The position numbers and the translations under genes are program-made. The notes under the pieces were generated by a model that searched no databases, had not been told where the DNA came from, and worked only from the letters and a program-made list of their open reading frames with translations. From CAZZCN01 sp964652975 (GTDB lineage: Bacteria > Bacillota > Clostridia > Saccharofermentanales > UBA5734), in the NCBI GenBank assembly GCA_964652975.1, contig CAZZCN010000036.1:1-29462 (forward strand): a stretch of 29,462 nt of DNA. Reading direction: 5' to 3'. Position 1 is the first letter of the stretch; the number at the start of each line of letters is the position of its first letter. This document shows, in pieces, positions 21,415-28,681 of this stretch.

Positions 21415-21597
21415 CTGTCTTCATTAATTATTGCACTGTGACAATTTTACCTGTCTTCATTAATACTGCACTGTGACAATTCTACCTGTCTTCATTAATT
21501 ATTGTACTGTAACAATTTTATCTGTCTTCATTAATACTGCACTGTGACAATTCTACCTGTCTACATTAATTACGTACTATGACAATTTTATCTGTCC
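21415..21597. repeat. Tandem array of five 35/36-bp repeats over the start of the Spo0A-like gene
   Basis: Units begin CTGTCTTCATTAAT at 21415 (36 bases), 21451 (35), 21486 (36), 21522 (35) and 21557 (35, diverged), with a 6-base stub at 21592. Units 2 and 4 are identical, and units 1 and 3 share the extra base, so the order is A-B-A-B-A'. Each unit contains a bulged palindrome TTGCAC-T-GTGACAA. On the minus strand every unit carries TTGTCACA, partly like the 0A box TGTCGAA. No spacers are present, so it is not CRISPR. The rest of the 21598-21847 gap holds a CGTCGAA on the minus strand (plus 21679-21685) and no gene. Confidence 0.95.
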
Positions 21598-21847
21598 GGA
21601 TTTTTAATTGCCATGTAACATTTTCAAAAATTTTATGATCCCGCTTTATATGCTTTGCTTGGTTTGCAATGTTTACATTTCGACGGAAACCGCACTTCTA
21701 ATTTTCTGTTTTTTCTTAAGTTTAATCAATAGTATGTATAACAAAACAAGAAAATATTTTCCAATTTTGTACCTTTTTTGAACCATATCAACCCTTCTTG
21801 AACTTTTTCAAATTCAAAATTAATAATTCTACACGCTTTTTCGCACC

Positions 21848-21878
21848 AAAAAAGACCCTCCCGTTTAGAGGAGAGTCT
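21848..21878 (-). terminator. Second terminator downstream of rpsI
   Basis: Minus strand AGACTCTCC pairs with GGAGGGTCT (plus arms 21853-21861 and 21870-21878, one wobble), 8-base loop, followed by six T (plus 21848-21853). Confidence 0.85.
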
Positions 21879-21977
21879 ATATTACACTCACGGTTTCAGT
21901 TTTTATTTTTCTAATTTCTAATTGCTGATTCTTTGTTTTTATTCCTGACTTCTAATTTCTGGCTTCTAATTTATAAC

Positions 21978-22011
21978 AAAAAAATCCCGAAGATTTTGTC
22001 TTCGGGATTTT
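21978..22011 (-). terminator. Terminator of rplM-rpsI
   Basis: Perfect 13-bp stem AAAATCCCGAAGA/TCTTCGGGATTTT (21981-21993 and 21999-22011), 5-base loop, with a T-run on the minus strand. It is close to symmetrical and may work both ways. Between it and the next terminator are several TTCTAATTTCT words of low complexity. Confidence 0.95.
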
Positions 22012-22024
22012 AACTGTTTTGAAA

Positions 22025-22441
22025 TTATCTCTTCGAGAACTGTGATGCCTTACGTGCTTTCTTGAGACCGTATTTCTTTCTTTCTTTCATTCTGGAGTCT
22101 CTGGTAAGGAATCCGGCTTTCTTCAAAATCGCCTTGTTGCTTTCTTCGTCAGCCTTTACAAGAGCTCTTGAAATACCGTGACGGATTGCTCCGGCCTGAC
22201 CTGAAAGTCCTCCGCCGATAGCTTTACAGATGATATCAAAGCTGTCACCGGTTGCAGTTGCAACGAGTGGCTGCTTTACGATGAGCTTCAATGTATCAAG
22301 GGCAAAATAATCTTCTATATCCTTGCCATTGATTGTGATTGAACCTTTACCTGGAAATATACGTACACATGCAACTGCACTCTTGCGACGTCCTGTGCCG
22401 TAGAAAAAAACAGATTTGTTTGCTTTAGTCTTAGTAACCAT
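22025..22441 (-). CDS. rpsI: 30S ribosomal protein S9
   Basis: 138 residues, full S9: FFYGTGRRKSAVACVRIFPG near the N-terminus, then ING-KDIEDYF, AIGGGLSGQAGAIRHGISRA in the centre, LTRDSRMKERKKYGLKKARK and the invariant C-terminal SQFSKR that reaches the P site of the 30S subunit. The ATG is 18 bases after the L13 stop, the standard rplM-rpsI operon. A strong terminator follows immediately. Confidence 0.98.
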   Translation of the reverse strand: MVTKTKANKSVFFYGTGRRKSAVACVRIFPGKGSITINGKDIEDYFALDTLKLIVKQPLVATATGDSFDIICKAIGGGLSGQAGAIRHGISRALVKADEESNKAILKKAGFLTRDSRMKERKKYGLKKARKASQFSKR

Positions 22442-22459
22442 TTAGTTATTCTCCTTCAC

Positions 22460-22897
22460 TTACACATTCAATTCGAGTACTTGCGGCTGCTGTGCTGTCT
22501 GTTCATGATTAGGTCCTGCATAAACGAACAGTTTCTTGTACATTGTTCTTCCAAGAGAGTTCTTGGGAAGCATGCCTTTAACTGCGAGTTCAATTACCTT
22601 CTCAGGCTTCTTGGCGACCATGTCTTTGTACTTGATCTCCTTGAGTCCGCCTGGATAGCCGGTATGATAGCGATACATCTTCTGCTCAAGCTTGTTGCCT
22701 GTAAGATGAATCTCTGATGCATTTACCACTATCACGTAATCGCCTGTGTCCATGTGTGGAGTGAATTCAGGCTTGTTCTTGCCTCTCAAGATGGAAGCAA
22801 TCTCACTTGCCATTCTTCCGAGGGTTTTACCTTTTGCGTCAACAAGATACCACTTTCTGGAAATCTCAGCTGTCTTTGCCATATAAGTATTATTCAT
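22460..22897 (-). CDS. rplM: 50S ribosomal protein L13
   Basis: 145 residues. Landmarks are RKWYLVDAKGKTLGRMAS, LRGKNKPEFTPHMDTGDYV, YRYHTGYPGGLKEI, and AVKGMLPKNSLGR with the C-terminal VYAGPNHEQTAQQPQ, all typical of L13. The start is taken as ATG 22897 (MNNTYMAKT), 12 bases from CGGAGG; a second ATG five codons later (MAKT) is further away. It heads the L13-S9 operon, driven by a consensus-like promoter with an 80-base leader containing a small hairpin. L13 is known to regulate its own operon through leaders in some Firmicutes. Confidence 0.98.
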   Translation of the reverse strand: MNNTYMAKTAEISRKWYLVDAKGKTLGRMASEIASILRGKNKPEFTPHMDTGDYVIVVNASEIHLTGNKLEQKMYRYHTGYPGGLKEIKYKDMVAKKPEKVIELAVKGMLPKNSLGRTMYKKLFVYAGPNHEQTAQQPQVLELNV

Positions 22898-22931
22898 AGC
22901 TTTCTATATCCTCCGATTTGTTTTCTTGCAA

Positions 22932-22949
22932 TTGATAGGACTGTATCAA
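22932..22949 (-). promoter_or_regulatory. Hairpin in the rplM-rpsI leader
   Basis: TTGATA/TATCAA (22932-22937 and 22944-22949), 6-base loop, lies within the transcribed leader of rplM. ACAAGC is also repeated twice just before it. It could be part of a ribosomal-protein leader structure; I cannot confirm a match to the known L13 leader. Confidence 0.4.
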
Positions 22950-22979
22950 AATATATGCTTGTCCGTCAATCGCTTGTAC

Positions 22980-23008
22980 ATAATATATCCCTGCCGCTCT
23001 TTTGTCAA
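22980..23008 (-). promoter_or_regulatory. Promoter of rplM-rpsI
   Basis: On the minus strand TTGACA (plus 23003-23008), 17-base spacer, TATTAT (plus 22980-22985). Confidence 0.87.
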
Positions 23009-23174
23009 GCACAAATTTAAAATAGAATGCCAGTTCTTTGATTTTCTCGCGTATGCTCGTTTTTTCTCTCATGTCATAATCAAATTCCGATTAATTTCCG
23101 GCTAATTTTCGATTAATTTTTTATTATTTGAAAATCGTTCCCGCTTTCAGTCTAGTGCATTTGGAATTCTGTTA

Positions 23175-23183
23175 TGATATAAT
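23175..23183 (+). promoter_or_regulatory. Extended -10 promoter of the PAP2-family gene
   Basis: TG-A-TATAAT (TATAAT at 23178-23183) is a full extended -10, leaving a leader of about 135 bases. Upstream, near 23088-23122, are three loose copies of CCGATTAATTT-type words. Confidence 0.6.
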
Positions 23184-23324
23184 CTGAAAATGTTTGGGTC
23201 AGCTAAGACGAAAAATGAAAACTCATTGAATTATCAAATGCTATTTAGCAAATTTGTAATTAACTCATTAACCCTAAGGCAAGGAAATACTCAAGCTGTA
23301 CAAACCCATTGGAGAAAATAATAT

Positions 23325-24014
23325 ATGAAACTAATTAACTCTGCTAAAATTTACTTTATATCAAACAAAGATTTGTTTTTTAAGAAAATTCTTTTTCTAT
23401 TATTGATTCCTGTCAGCGGTCTGGCTTATTTTGTTGCCAACAAAGTCAACAATCTGAGATTTGTAGATACGAAACCGTTTATTTTCATTTTTCCGATTGA
23501 CAACCTGATATCTTTTAACAAACTATTTATAATACCGTATTTTTACTGGTATTTTTATGTGGCGGCAACTTTGTTGATACTGTTTTTTCATAAGGATTCG
23601 AAATTCTTTTTCAAGCAGGTTCTCTCCATGGCCAGCGGTGTGCTATTAAGCGTTGTCATATACCTGGCGTTCCCTACGCATGTGCCTCGCAGCGAGCTTA
23701 TCGGCGTCGACATACTTACTGAAATGGTCCGTAATATCTACCAGATCGACCCGCCTTATAACTGTTTTCCTAGCATGCACGTGCTGTACGCGTTTATCTG
23801 CTGCTGGTATCTGCTGATTTTCAAGAGGATTTCCATCTGGTTCGATATTCTAAATGTGGCAAGCTTTGTCATAATTTCGCTCTCAACTGTCTACACCAAG
23901 CAACACTACACCCCGGATATTCTAGGCGGGGTCATAGTCGGCGCAATATTCTGTTCGATTTTTACTTTTACTAAAGTAGGAAATGCCAAAAAAGTAAAAT
24001 CAAATGTCATCTAA
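23325..24014 (+). CDS. PAP2-family membrane phosphatase
   Basis: A 229-residue polytopic membrane protein with about six hydrophobic helices. The phosphatase signature is in the C-terminal half: VPRSELIG (120-127), NCFPSMHVLYAF with PSMH at 149-152, and TKQHYTPDILGGVIVGA with H194 and D198 as the second catalytic motif. This matches the PAP2 subgroup resembling inositolphosphotransferases, in which PRxE, PSxH and HYxxD are conserved. Likely substrates are lipid phosphates or undecaprenyl/glycerol phosphates at the membrane surface; phosphotransferase activity is possible. The ATG has TTGGAGAAAA upstream. It is convergent with nadE, with only six bases between the stop codons. Confidence 0.82.
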   Translation: MKLINSAKIYFISNKDLFFKKILFLLLIPVSGLAYFVANKVNNLRFVDTKPFIFIFPIDNLISFNKLFIIPYFYWYFYVAATLLILFFHKDSKFFFKQVLSMASGVLLSVVIYLAFPTHVPRSELIGVDILTEMVRNIYQIDPPYNCFPSMHVLYAFICCWYLLIFKRISIWFDILNVASFVIISLSTVYTKQHYTPDILGGVIVGAIFCSIFTFTKVGNAKKVKSNVI

Positions 24015-24020
24015 CCTTCC

Positions 24021-25979
24021 CTACAGACTGTCAATCCATGCCTTCACACTAGCGTCAGACGGCATTTTCCAGTCGCCGCGCGGAGAAAGCGATACGGATC
24101 CCACTTTGGGTCCGTCAGGCATGCAGGAGCGCTTGAACTGCTGTGAAAAGAACCTGTTCAGGAACACCTTCAGCCATTTTCGTATCTCTTCGTGACTGTA
24201 TAGTCCTTCGAAAGCCTTTTGGGCCAGGAACAGTATTTTGTCGGGAGCGTCGCCTTTTCGTAGAAAGCAAAACAGGAAGAAGTCATGTAGCTCGTAAGGG
24301 CCTATTATCTGCTGCGTCTTCTGGGCGATGTCGCCGTTTGCGTCAGGTGGAAGGAGCTCCGGACTTATCGGGGTGTCAAGAACCCTCGCAAGGACCTGAC
24401 CTACCTTCTCAGTCTCCTGCGACTTGCTTATCCAGTCGATGAGATACATTATCAGCGTCTTGGGTATGGACGAATTGACGCCGTACATGCTCATGTGGTC
24501 GCCGTTGTAGGTGCACCATCCGAGGGCCAGCTCGCTTAAGTCTCCGGTTCCGATAAGCAGTCCGTTGTTTTTGTTCGCGAGGTCCATGAGTATCTGTGTG
24601 CGCTCCCTTGCCTGAACGTTCTCATACGTAGTGTCCATTTGTGCCGGATTATGCCCGATGTCTTCAAAATGCATCATGCAGCTTGGCCTGATGTCAATCT
24701 CGCTGATGGTAACGCCGAGCTCTTCCATAAGGGTTATGGCGTTTCGATAGGTCTGGTCGGTGGTGCCGAACCCTGGCATGGTGACGCCGGTTATATCTGT
24801 AAACGGCAAGCCTAGAAGCTTGAAAGTCTTGTGCGCTACAAGGAGTGCGAGTGTTGAGTCAAGCCCTCCCGATACACCTACAAATACTTTTTTGATTCCG
24901 GTGTGCTCAAGCCTTTTGGCGAGGGACGCGGTCTGGATATTAAATATCTCTTCGCAGTTTTCGTCGCGTTTATCGCTGTCTGATGGTACAAAGGGTAGCT
25001 TGGCAATCGTCCTGGCAAGCTTTCGGGAAAAGTTCGTGTCGTTTATGTCACTTTTAACATTGATAACCGCAAACTCGGACTTGCCGTCGTTGCCTGATAC
25101 GCTATCGGAATAATTCGAGTTGATCTGTCGCTCGAATGTAAGCCTTTTAAAATCCAGGTCGGCAATTATATACGAATTTTTGCGCAAAAACCTTTCGCCT
25201 TCACCCACTATGATTCCATTCTCTGCAATTAAAAGGTCGCCGGAAAAAACGGTGTCGGTGGTGGACTCGAAAACACCGCAGGATGCGTATACATACCCGC
25301 ATACACAGCGTGCGCTTTGCTGTGCCACCAGTTCCTTCCTGTATCTGGCCTTGGATACCAGTTCATTACTTGCGGAAAGGTTGATTATCAGGCTTGCCCC
25401 CTCCAGCGCCATTTTGCTGCTGGGCGGTATTACAGACCAAAGGTCTTCACAGATTTCGATGCCAAGTGTTATCCCCAGTTTTTCGATTCTGAAAATGCTT
25501 TTGCCGAATGGAAGTATTTTACCAAAAATCCGTACGTTCTCTGCAAATTGTTCGTTACGTGTTGTAAACCAGCGTTTCTCATAGAATTCCTTTGTGTTAG
25601 GCAGGTATGTCTTAGGTACGATTCCAATGACCTCACCTGCACAGGCTACGATGGCGCAGTTGTATAGCATGTCGTTGATTTTGACAGGACTTCCCACAAC
25701 AAAAAGAACCGACAACCCCTTAGTCTCGTTTAGCAGCCATTCAAACGCCGCAACACAGGTCTCCTGTAGAAGTCCCTGGTAAAAAAGGTCCTGACAGGTG
25801 TACCCGCTTATGCACAGCTCGGGAAAAGCCATTATCTGGACCTCGTCCTTGTCGGCCTGATGCAAAAGGCTGCTTATCTCTTTTACATTATAAAACGGAT
25901 CCCCTACAATCAGCTTTGGCGACGCTGCGCACACTCTTACAAATCCAAATTCCGATATCCTCTGTTTGTGATTTTCCAT
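24021..25979 (-). CDS. nadE: Glutamine-dependent NAD+ synthetase
   Basis: 652 residues, the long bifunctional form. The start is ATG 25979 (MENHKQR), preceded by GGAGGAACTGT; the frame stays open 21 codons further without support. The N-terminal nitrilase-like glutaminase domain has the E54/K123/C177 triad (FPELCISGY, VPKTYLPN, EICEDLW). The C-terminal ATP-pyrophosphatase domain has SGGLDST (370-376) and later GTGDLSELALGW and CTYNGDHMSMYGVN. It converts deamido-NAD+ to NAD+ using ammonia channelled from glutamine, the last step of NAD biosynthesis. It lies downstream of birA on the same strand, separated by 160 bases containing an 11/12-bp tandem repeat, and may be transcribed from the birA promoter. 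Confidence 0.97.
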   Translation of the reverse strand: MENHKQRISEFGFVRVCAASPKLIVGDPFYNVKEISSLLHQADKDEVQIMAFPELCISGYTCQDLFYQGLLQETCVAAFEWLLNETKGLSVLFVVGSPVKINDMLYNCAIVACAGEVIGIVPKTYLPNTKEFYEKRWFTTRNEQFAENVRIFGKILPFGKSIFRIEKLGITLGIEICEDLWSVIPPSSKMALEGASLIINLSASNELVSKARYRKELVAQQSARCVCGYVYASCGVFESTTDTVFSGDLLIAENGIIVGEGERFLRKNSYIIADLDFKRLTFERQINSNYSDSVSGNDGKSEFAVINVKSDINDTNFSRKLARTIAKLPFVPSDSDKRDENCEEIFNIQTASLAKRLEHTGIKKVFVGVSGGLDSTLALLVAHKTFKLLGLPFTDITGVTMPGFGTTDQTYRNAITLMEELGVTISEIDIRPSCMMHFEDIGHNPAQMDTTYENVQARERTQILMDLANKNNGLLIGTGDLSELALGWCTYNGDHMSMYGVNSSIPKTLIMYLIDWISKSQETEKVGQVLARVLDTPISPELLPPDANGDIAQKTQQIIGPYELHDFFLFCFLRKGDAPDKILFLAQKAFEGLYSHEEIRKWLKVFLNRFFSQQFKRSCMPDGPKVGSVSLSPRGDWKMPSDASVKAWIDSL

Positions 25980-26062
25980 ACAGTTCCTCCGCTCCGCCAT
26001 CTTTACACTTTGTTGCCGGCTATAGCAAAAAGTCTGTGGCAAAAGTCATTTGTCTATCTAAA

Positions 26063-26132
26063 CTTCTATCCTAGCTTCTATCTTGCTTCTGTCTTTACTT
26101 CTATATTACTTCTATCTTTTCTTCTATCCGGC
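26063..26132. repeat. 11/12-bp tandem repeat between birA and nadE
   Basis: Six copies of CTTCTATCxxx (26063, 26075, 26086, 26098, 26109, 26121), with lengths alternating 12, 11, 12, 11, 12, 12, and a degenerate seventh (TGTCTATCTAAA) at 26051. On the minus strand each unit reads GATAGAAG. It is transcribed between the birA stop and the nadE ribosome site. Confidence 0.92.
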
Positions 26133-26139
26133 TGTCCTG

Positions 26140-27162
26140 CTAAATATATCCATTCTCGCCTCTGACGGAAACCTCTCCTGATGATACGGTTATCTCGCTT
26201 CCATCCTTTGTGACAACAACCAGTTTGCCCGCAGGTGTTACATCCTTTGCAATTCCGCGAATTTCATTTTGTGTATGTGCCACACTTTGAATTATAATGC
26301 TTTTGCCTATGTTAATGCAACGTTCTTTGTACTGGGTTATGTAGGAAAAAGACGTTTTCGCTTCTGAAAAGTCCACGGACTCGTCATATTCCTCAATCCA
26401 TTTGAAGTATAGCTCCTCGAAATTCTCTATTACACGGCGGATTATATTTTTGCGGGAGCAATGCTTTCCTGTCTGGGTTAGTATGGATGAAGCGGTTTCG
26501 GCTATTGCTTGCGGAAAAACCGTATTGTTGCAGTTTATTCCGATGCCTAAGATTATAAAGCTGATATTCTCGCCGACTGTGGAGGTTTCGATAAGGATTC
26601 CGGCTATCTTCTTTCCGCCTGAAATAACGTCATTAGGCCATTTGAGGCCGCATTCAAGTCCTGTCTCCTGCTCTATCGCATTGCAGACTGCAAGTCCTCC
26701 GATCAAGGATATCGGCATCATCTGAGCCGGTGGTATCAGTGGCTTTAACAGTATCGACATTGCGATACCCATGTTCGCCTCGAAATGCCACAATCGCCCT
26801 ATACGCCCGCGGCCTCCGGTCTGCAGGTCGGTTATGTACACGCTGCCTTCTTCGTCTCCGCGGATCTCGCCTTCTCTTGCCTTGTCGTTTGTCGAAGTGC
26901 ATTTGGCAAAATATTCTATTTTGCGGCCAATCATCCTGGTGCGGCATTGCTTTTGCAATTCGTCACGACTCAGCATGTCAGAATCGTCCAGCAGCTTGTA
27001 CCCTCTGTTGGTTACAGACATAACATGGCAGCCCTTGGACTTTAGCCTGTTGATCGATTTCCAGACAGCAGTCCTTGACACATTCAAAATCGTGCTTATA
27101 TGCTCGCCGGATACATAATCGTCCGCCGTTTTCAATATTTCATATAGCTTTTCGTCGTCCAT
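26140..27162 (-). CDS. birA: Bifunctional biotin-protein ligase / biotin operon repressor BirA
   Basis: A 340-residue BirA with both halves. The winged-helix DNA-binding domain (1-60) has GEHISTILNVSRTAVWKSIN and ends NRGYKLL. The ligase domain has STNDKA (90-95), the biotinyl-AMP motif GRGRIGRLW (117-125), LKWPNDV, KKIAGILIE and LGIGINCN, then a C-terminal SH3-like domain. It activates biotin as biotinyl-AMP, attaches it to carboxyltransferase carrier proteins and, when loaded, represses biotin genes. The ATG at 27162 lacks a strong ribosome site; an upstream TTG at 27189 would leave almost no leader after the extended -10 at 27207-27215. No biotin synthesis genes are in the window. Confidence 0.95.
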   Translation of the reverse strand: MDDEKLYEILKTADDYVSGEHISTILNVSRTAVWKSINRLKSKGCHVMSVTNRGYKLLDDSDMLSRDELQKQCRTRMIGRKIEYFAKCTSTNDKAREGEIRGDEEGSVYITDLQTGGRGRIGRLWHFEANMGIAMSILLKPLIPPAQMMPISLIGGLAVCNAIEQETGLECGLKWPNDVISGGKKIAGILIETSTVGENISFIILGIGINCNNTVFPQAIAETASSILTQTGKHCSRKNIIRRVIENFEELYFKWIEEYDESVDFSEAKTSFSYITQYKERCINIGKSIIIQSVAHTQNEIRGIAKDVTPAGKLVVVTKDGSEITVSSGEVSVRGENGYI

Positions 27163-27206
27163 CTGCAGTTTTACTCGTTTCAAATTCAAATTTTATCTTT
27201 GTGAAT

Positions 27207-27215
27207 ATTATAGCA
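27207..27215 (-). promoter_or_regulatory. Extended -10 promoter of birA
   Basis: On the minus strand TGC-TATAAT (plus 27207-27215), consensus extended -10, about 45 bases upstream of the chosen ATG; no clear -35. The 27216-27370 gap also holds a loose direct repeat TATGAAGATGCAAG/TATGAGGATGCAAG (starting near 27236 and 27300). Confidence 0.6.
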
Positions 27216-27370
27216 CAGCATTTTTGTCATTGGTATATGAAGATGCAAGACCTGCAGGATGTATATTTTGATATGGTAAAACTTCGCAAGGTTTTAGTCT
27301 ATGAGGATGCAAGTCAAACAATACATTTCATATGTTTGACGTTTGCTTAAGTTTTAACACGTCCTGATGT

Positions 27371-27398
27371 TTGCAAATTTTTGATTTTTCTGTATAAT
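27371..27398 (+). promoter_or_regulatory. Promoter of the psd-pssA operon
   Basis: TTGCAA (27371-27376), 16-base spacer, TATAAT (27393-27398), giving a leader of about 30 bases before the psd ATG. Confidence 0.7.
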
Positions 27399-27436
27399 TC
27401 ATCTATACCTATTTCAAATTAGAAACGGAGATACTT

Positions 27437-28090
27437 ATGTACCGCAAAAGACAAATATCTGACTTCCCAATTGTAATTTACGGTGTCAGATACTCGATAT
27501 ATCTTATACTGGCCGGTCTGGCGATATCATTCTGGAACTGGGCTGTTGCGCTTGTACTGGTTGTCCCCCTTGCATTTGTCCTGTATTTTTTTAGAAACCC
27601 CAGGCGTAGCTCCAACGCCGGCCCTAACGATATCTTATCTCCTGCCGACGGAAAAGTCTTAAGTATCACGGAAATCGACGAGAATGATTTTATCAAAGGC
27701 AAAGCGGTCAATGTTTCGATTTTTCTATCGGTTTTCAATGTTCACATCAATCGCAGTCCTGTTGCAGGTCAAGTGAAGTATCACGCATATCGCGAAGGCA
27801 AGATGCTTCCTGCATTTAAAAGCCATGCGTCTGACATCAACGAGCGCAACACAATTGGAATCGAGACAGAAGGCGGATTCAAGGTCATGGTACATCAGAT
27901 AACAGGATTTATAGCCCGCAGAATTGTATGGTGGGTTAAGCCCGGCGACCGTCTTGCAATTACAGAGCGGTTCGGGCTGATCAAATTCGGTTCATGTACG
28001 CAGATAGTTGTCCCCCTGGGAACGAAAATTCTTGTCGATGTCGGTCAGACAGTTCGCGCCGGCAAGACAATAATCGGAGAGATAAAATGA
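27437..28090 (+). CDS. psd: Phosphatidylserine decarboxylase (short, PSD-A type)
   Basis: 217 residues, the short bacterial form. It has an N-terminal membrane hairpin (about 18-52), RNPRR, then LSPADGKVL with D71, VSIFLSVFNVHINRSPVAG with H103, and the self-processing FGS motif at 184-186. Cleavage before S186 would produce the pyruvoyl group on a small alpha chain of about 31 residues. It decarboxylates phosphatidylserine to phosphatidylethanolamine at the membrane. The motif here is FGS rather than LGST, as is usual for the short type. The ATG is preceded by CGGAGATA. The stop codon overlaps the pssA start (ATGA), indicating tight translational coupling. Confidence 0.95.
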   Translation: MYRKRQISDFPIVIYGVRYSIYLILAGLAISFWNWAVALVLVVPLAFVLYFFRNPRRSSNAGPNDILSPADGKVLSITEIDENDFIKGKAVNVSIFLSVFNVHINRSPVAGQVKYHAYREGKMLPAFKSHASDINERNTIGIETEGGFKVMVHQITGFIARRIVWWVKPGDRLAITERFGLIKFGSCTQIVVPLGTKILVDVGQTVRAGKTIIGEIK

Positions 28091-28641
28091 TGAAATTTAC
28101 AAGAATGCATTGGCCCAACATTATAACGCTTCTGAATCTGTCTTTTGGCATGATTGCCATTTTGCTTGTCACAACTGCTTCGGCGAACAACAACTCGCTT
28201 GTTAATGCTTCATTCCTTGTCATGTTTGCTGCTTTGACCGACAGGCTGGACGGCAAGGTCGCGCGTAAGCTAAACGCTGAATCCGAGCTTGGCAAAGAGC
28301 TTGATTCGCTTGCAGACCTTGTCTCCTTTGGCATTGCACCGATAATCATCGCATGGAGGCTTGGTCTCATGGAGCTCGGATGGGTTGGAATGCTAATCTG
28401 TATCATATACCCGATGGCCGGCGCGTTTCGTCTGGCAAGATATAATTCATGTGATTTCAACAATGTTTTCACCGGCGTTCCGATAACAATAGCGGGCGCG
28501 TTGCTTGCCCTGGCTAATCTCGGCAATTGTTTTTTCCTCATCAAAAACACACTTATGCTCTGGCATACCATAGTAACCGCTGTTCTTATCCTTTTGCTTT
28601 CCTTCCTGATGGTCAGCAAAATTCGAATAGAAAAGCGCTGA
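28087..28641 (+). CDS. pssA: CDP-alcohol phosphatidyltransferase, probable phosphatidylserine synthase
   Basis: 184 residues with multiple membrane helices. The family motif is complete: D52xxD55G56xxAR60, then 8 residues, G69xxxD73xxxD77 (DRLDGKVARKL and GKELDSLADLVSFG). It exchanges CMP of CDP-diacylglycerol for serine. Serine rather than glycerol phosphate or inositol as substrate is inferred from the adjacent psd and the LADLVSFGIAP segment typical of PssA. The start is ATG 28087, overlapping the psd stop by the sequence ATGA; GGAGAG lies seven bases upstream. The frame is open back to 27994, inside psd, but without support. Confidence 0.92.
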   Translation: MMKFTRMHWPNIITLLNLSFGMIAILLVTTASANNNSLVNASFLVMFAALTDRLDGKVARKLNAESELGKELDSLADLVSFGIAPIIIAWRLGLMELGWVGMLICIIYPMAGAFRLARYNSCDFNNVFTGVPITIAGALLALANLGNCFFLIKNTLMLWHTIVTAVLILLLSFLMVSKIRIEKR

Positions 28642-28681
28642 TACCGGACAGTCTGAATATATCTGAAAGGGGCATTAGTGG

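Noticed and set aside
21415..21597. Resemblance to a CRISPR array (about 36-bp repeated units)
   Set aside because: The units are directly contiguous with no unique spacers, and no cas genes are present. It is a tandem repeat.
26654..27118. Several long overlapping frames on both strands within birA
   Set aside because: All BirA motifs lie in the single long frame; the others are GC-skew shadows.
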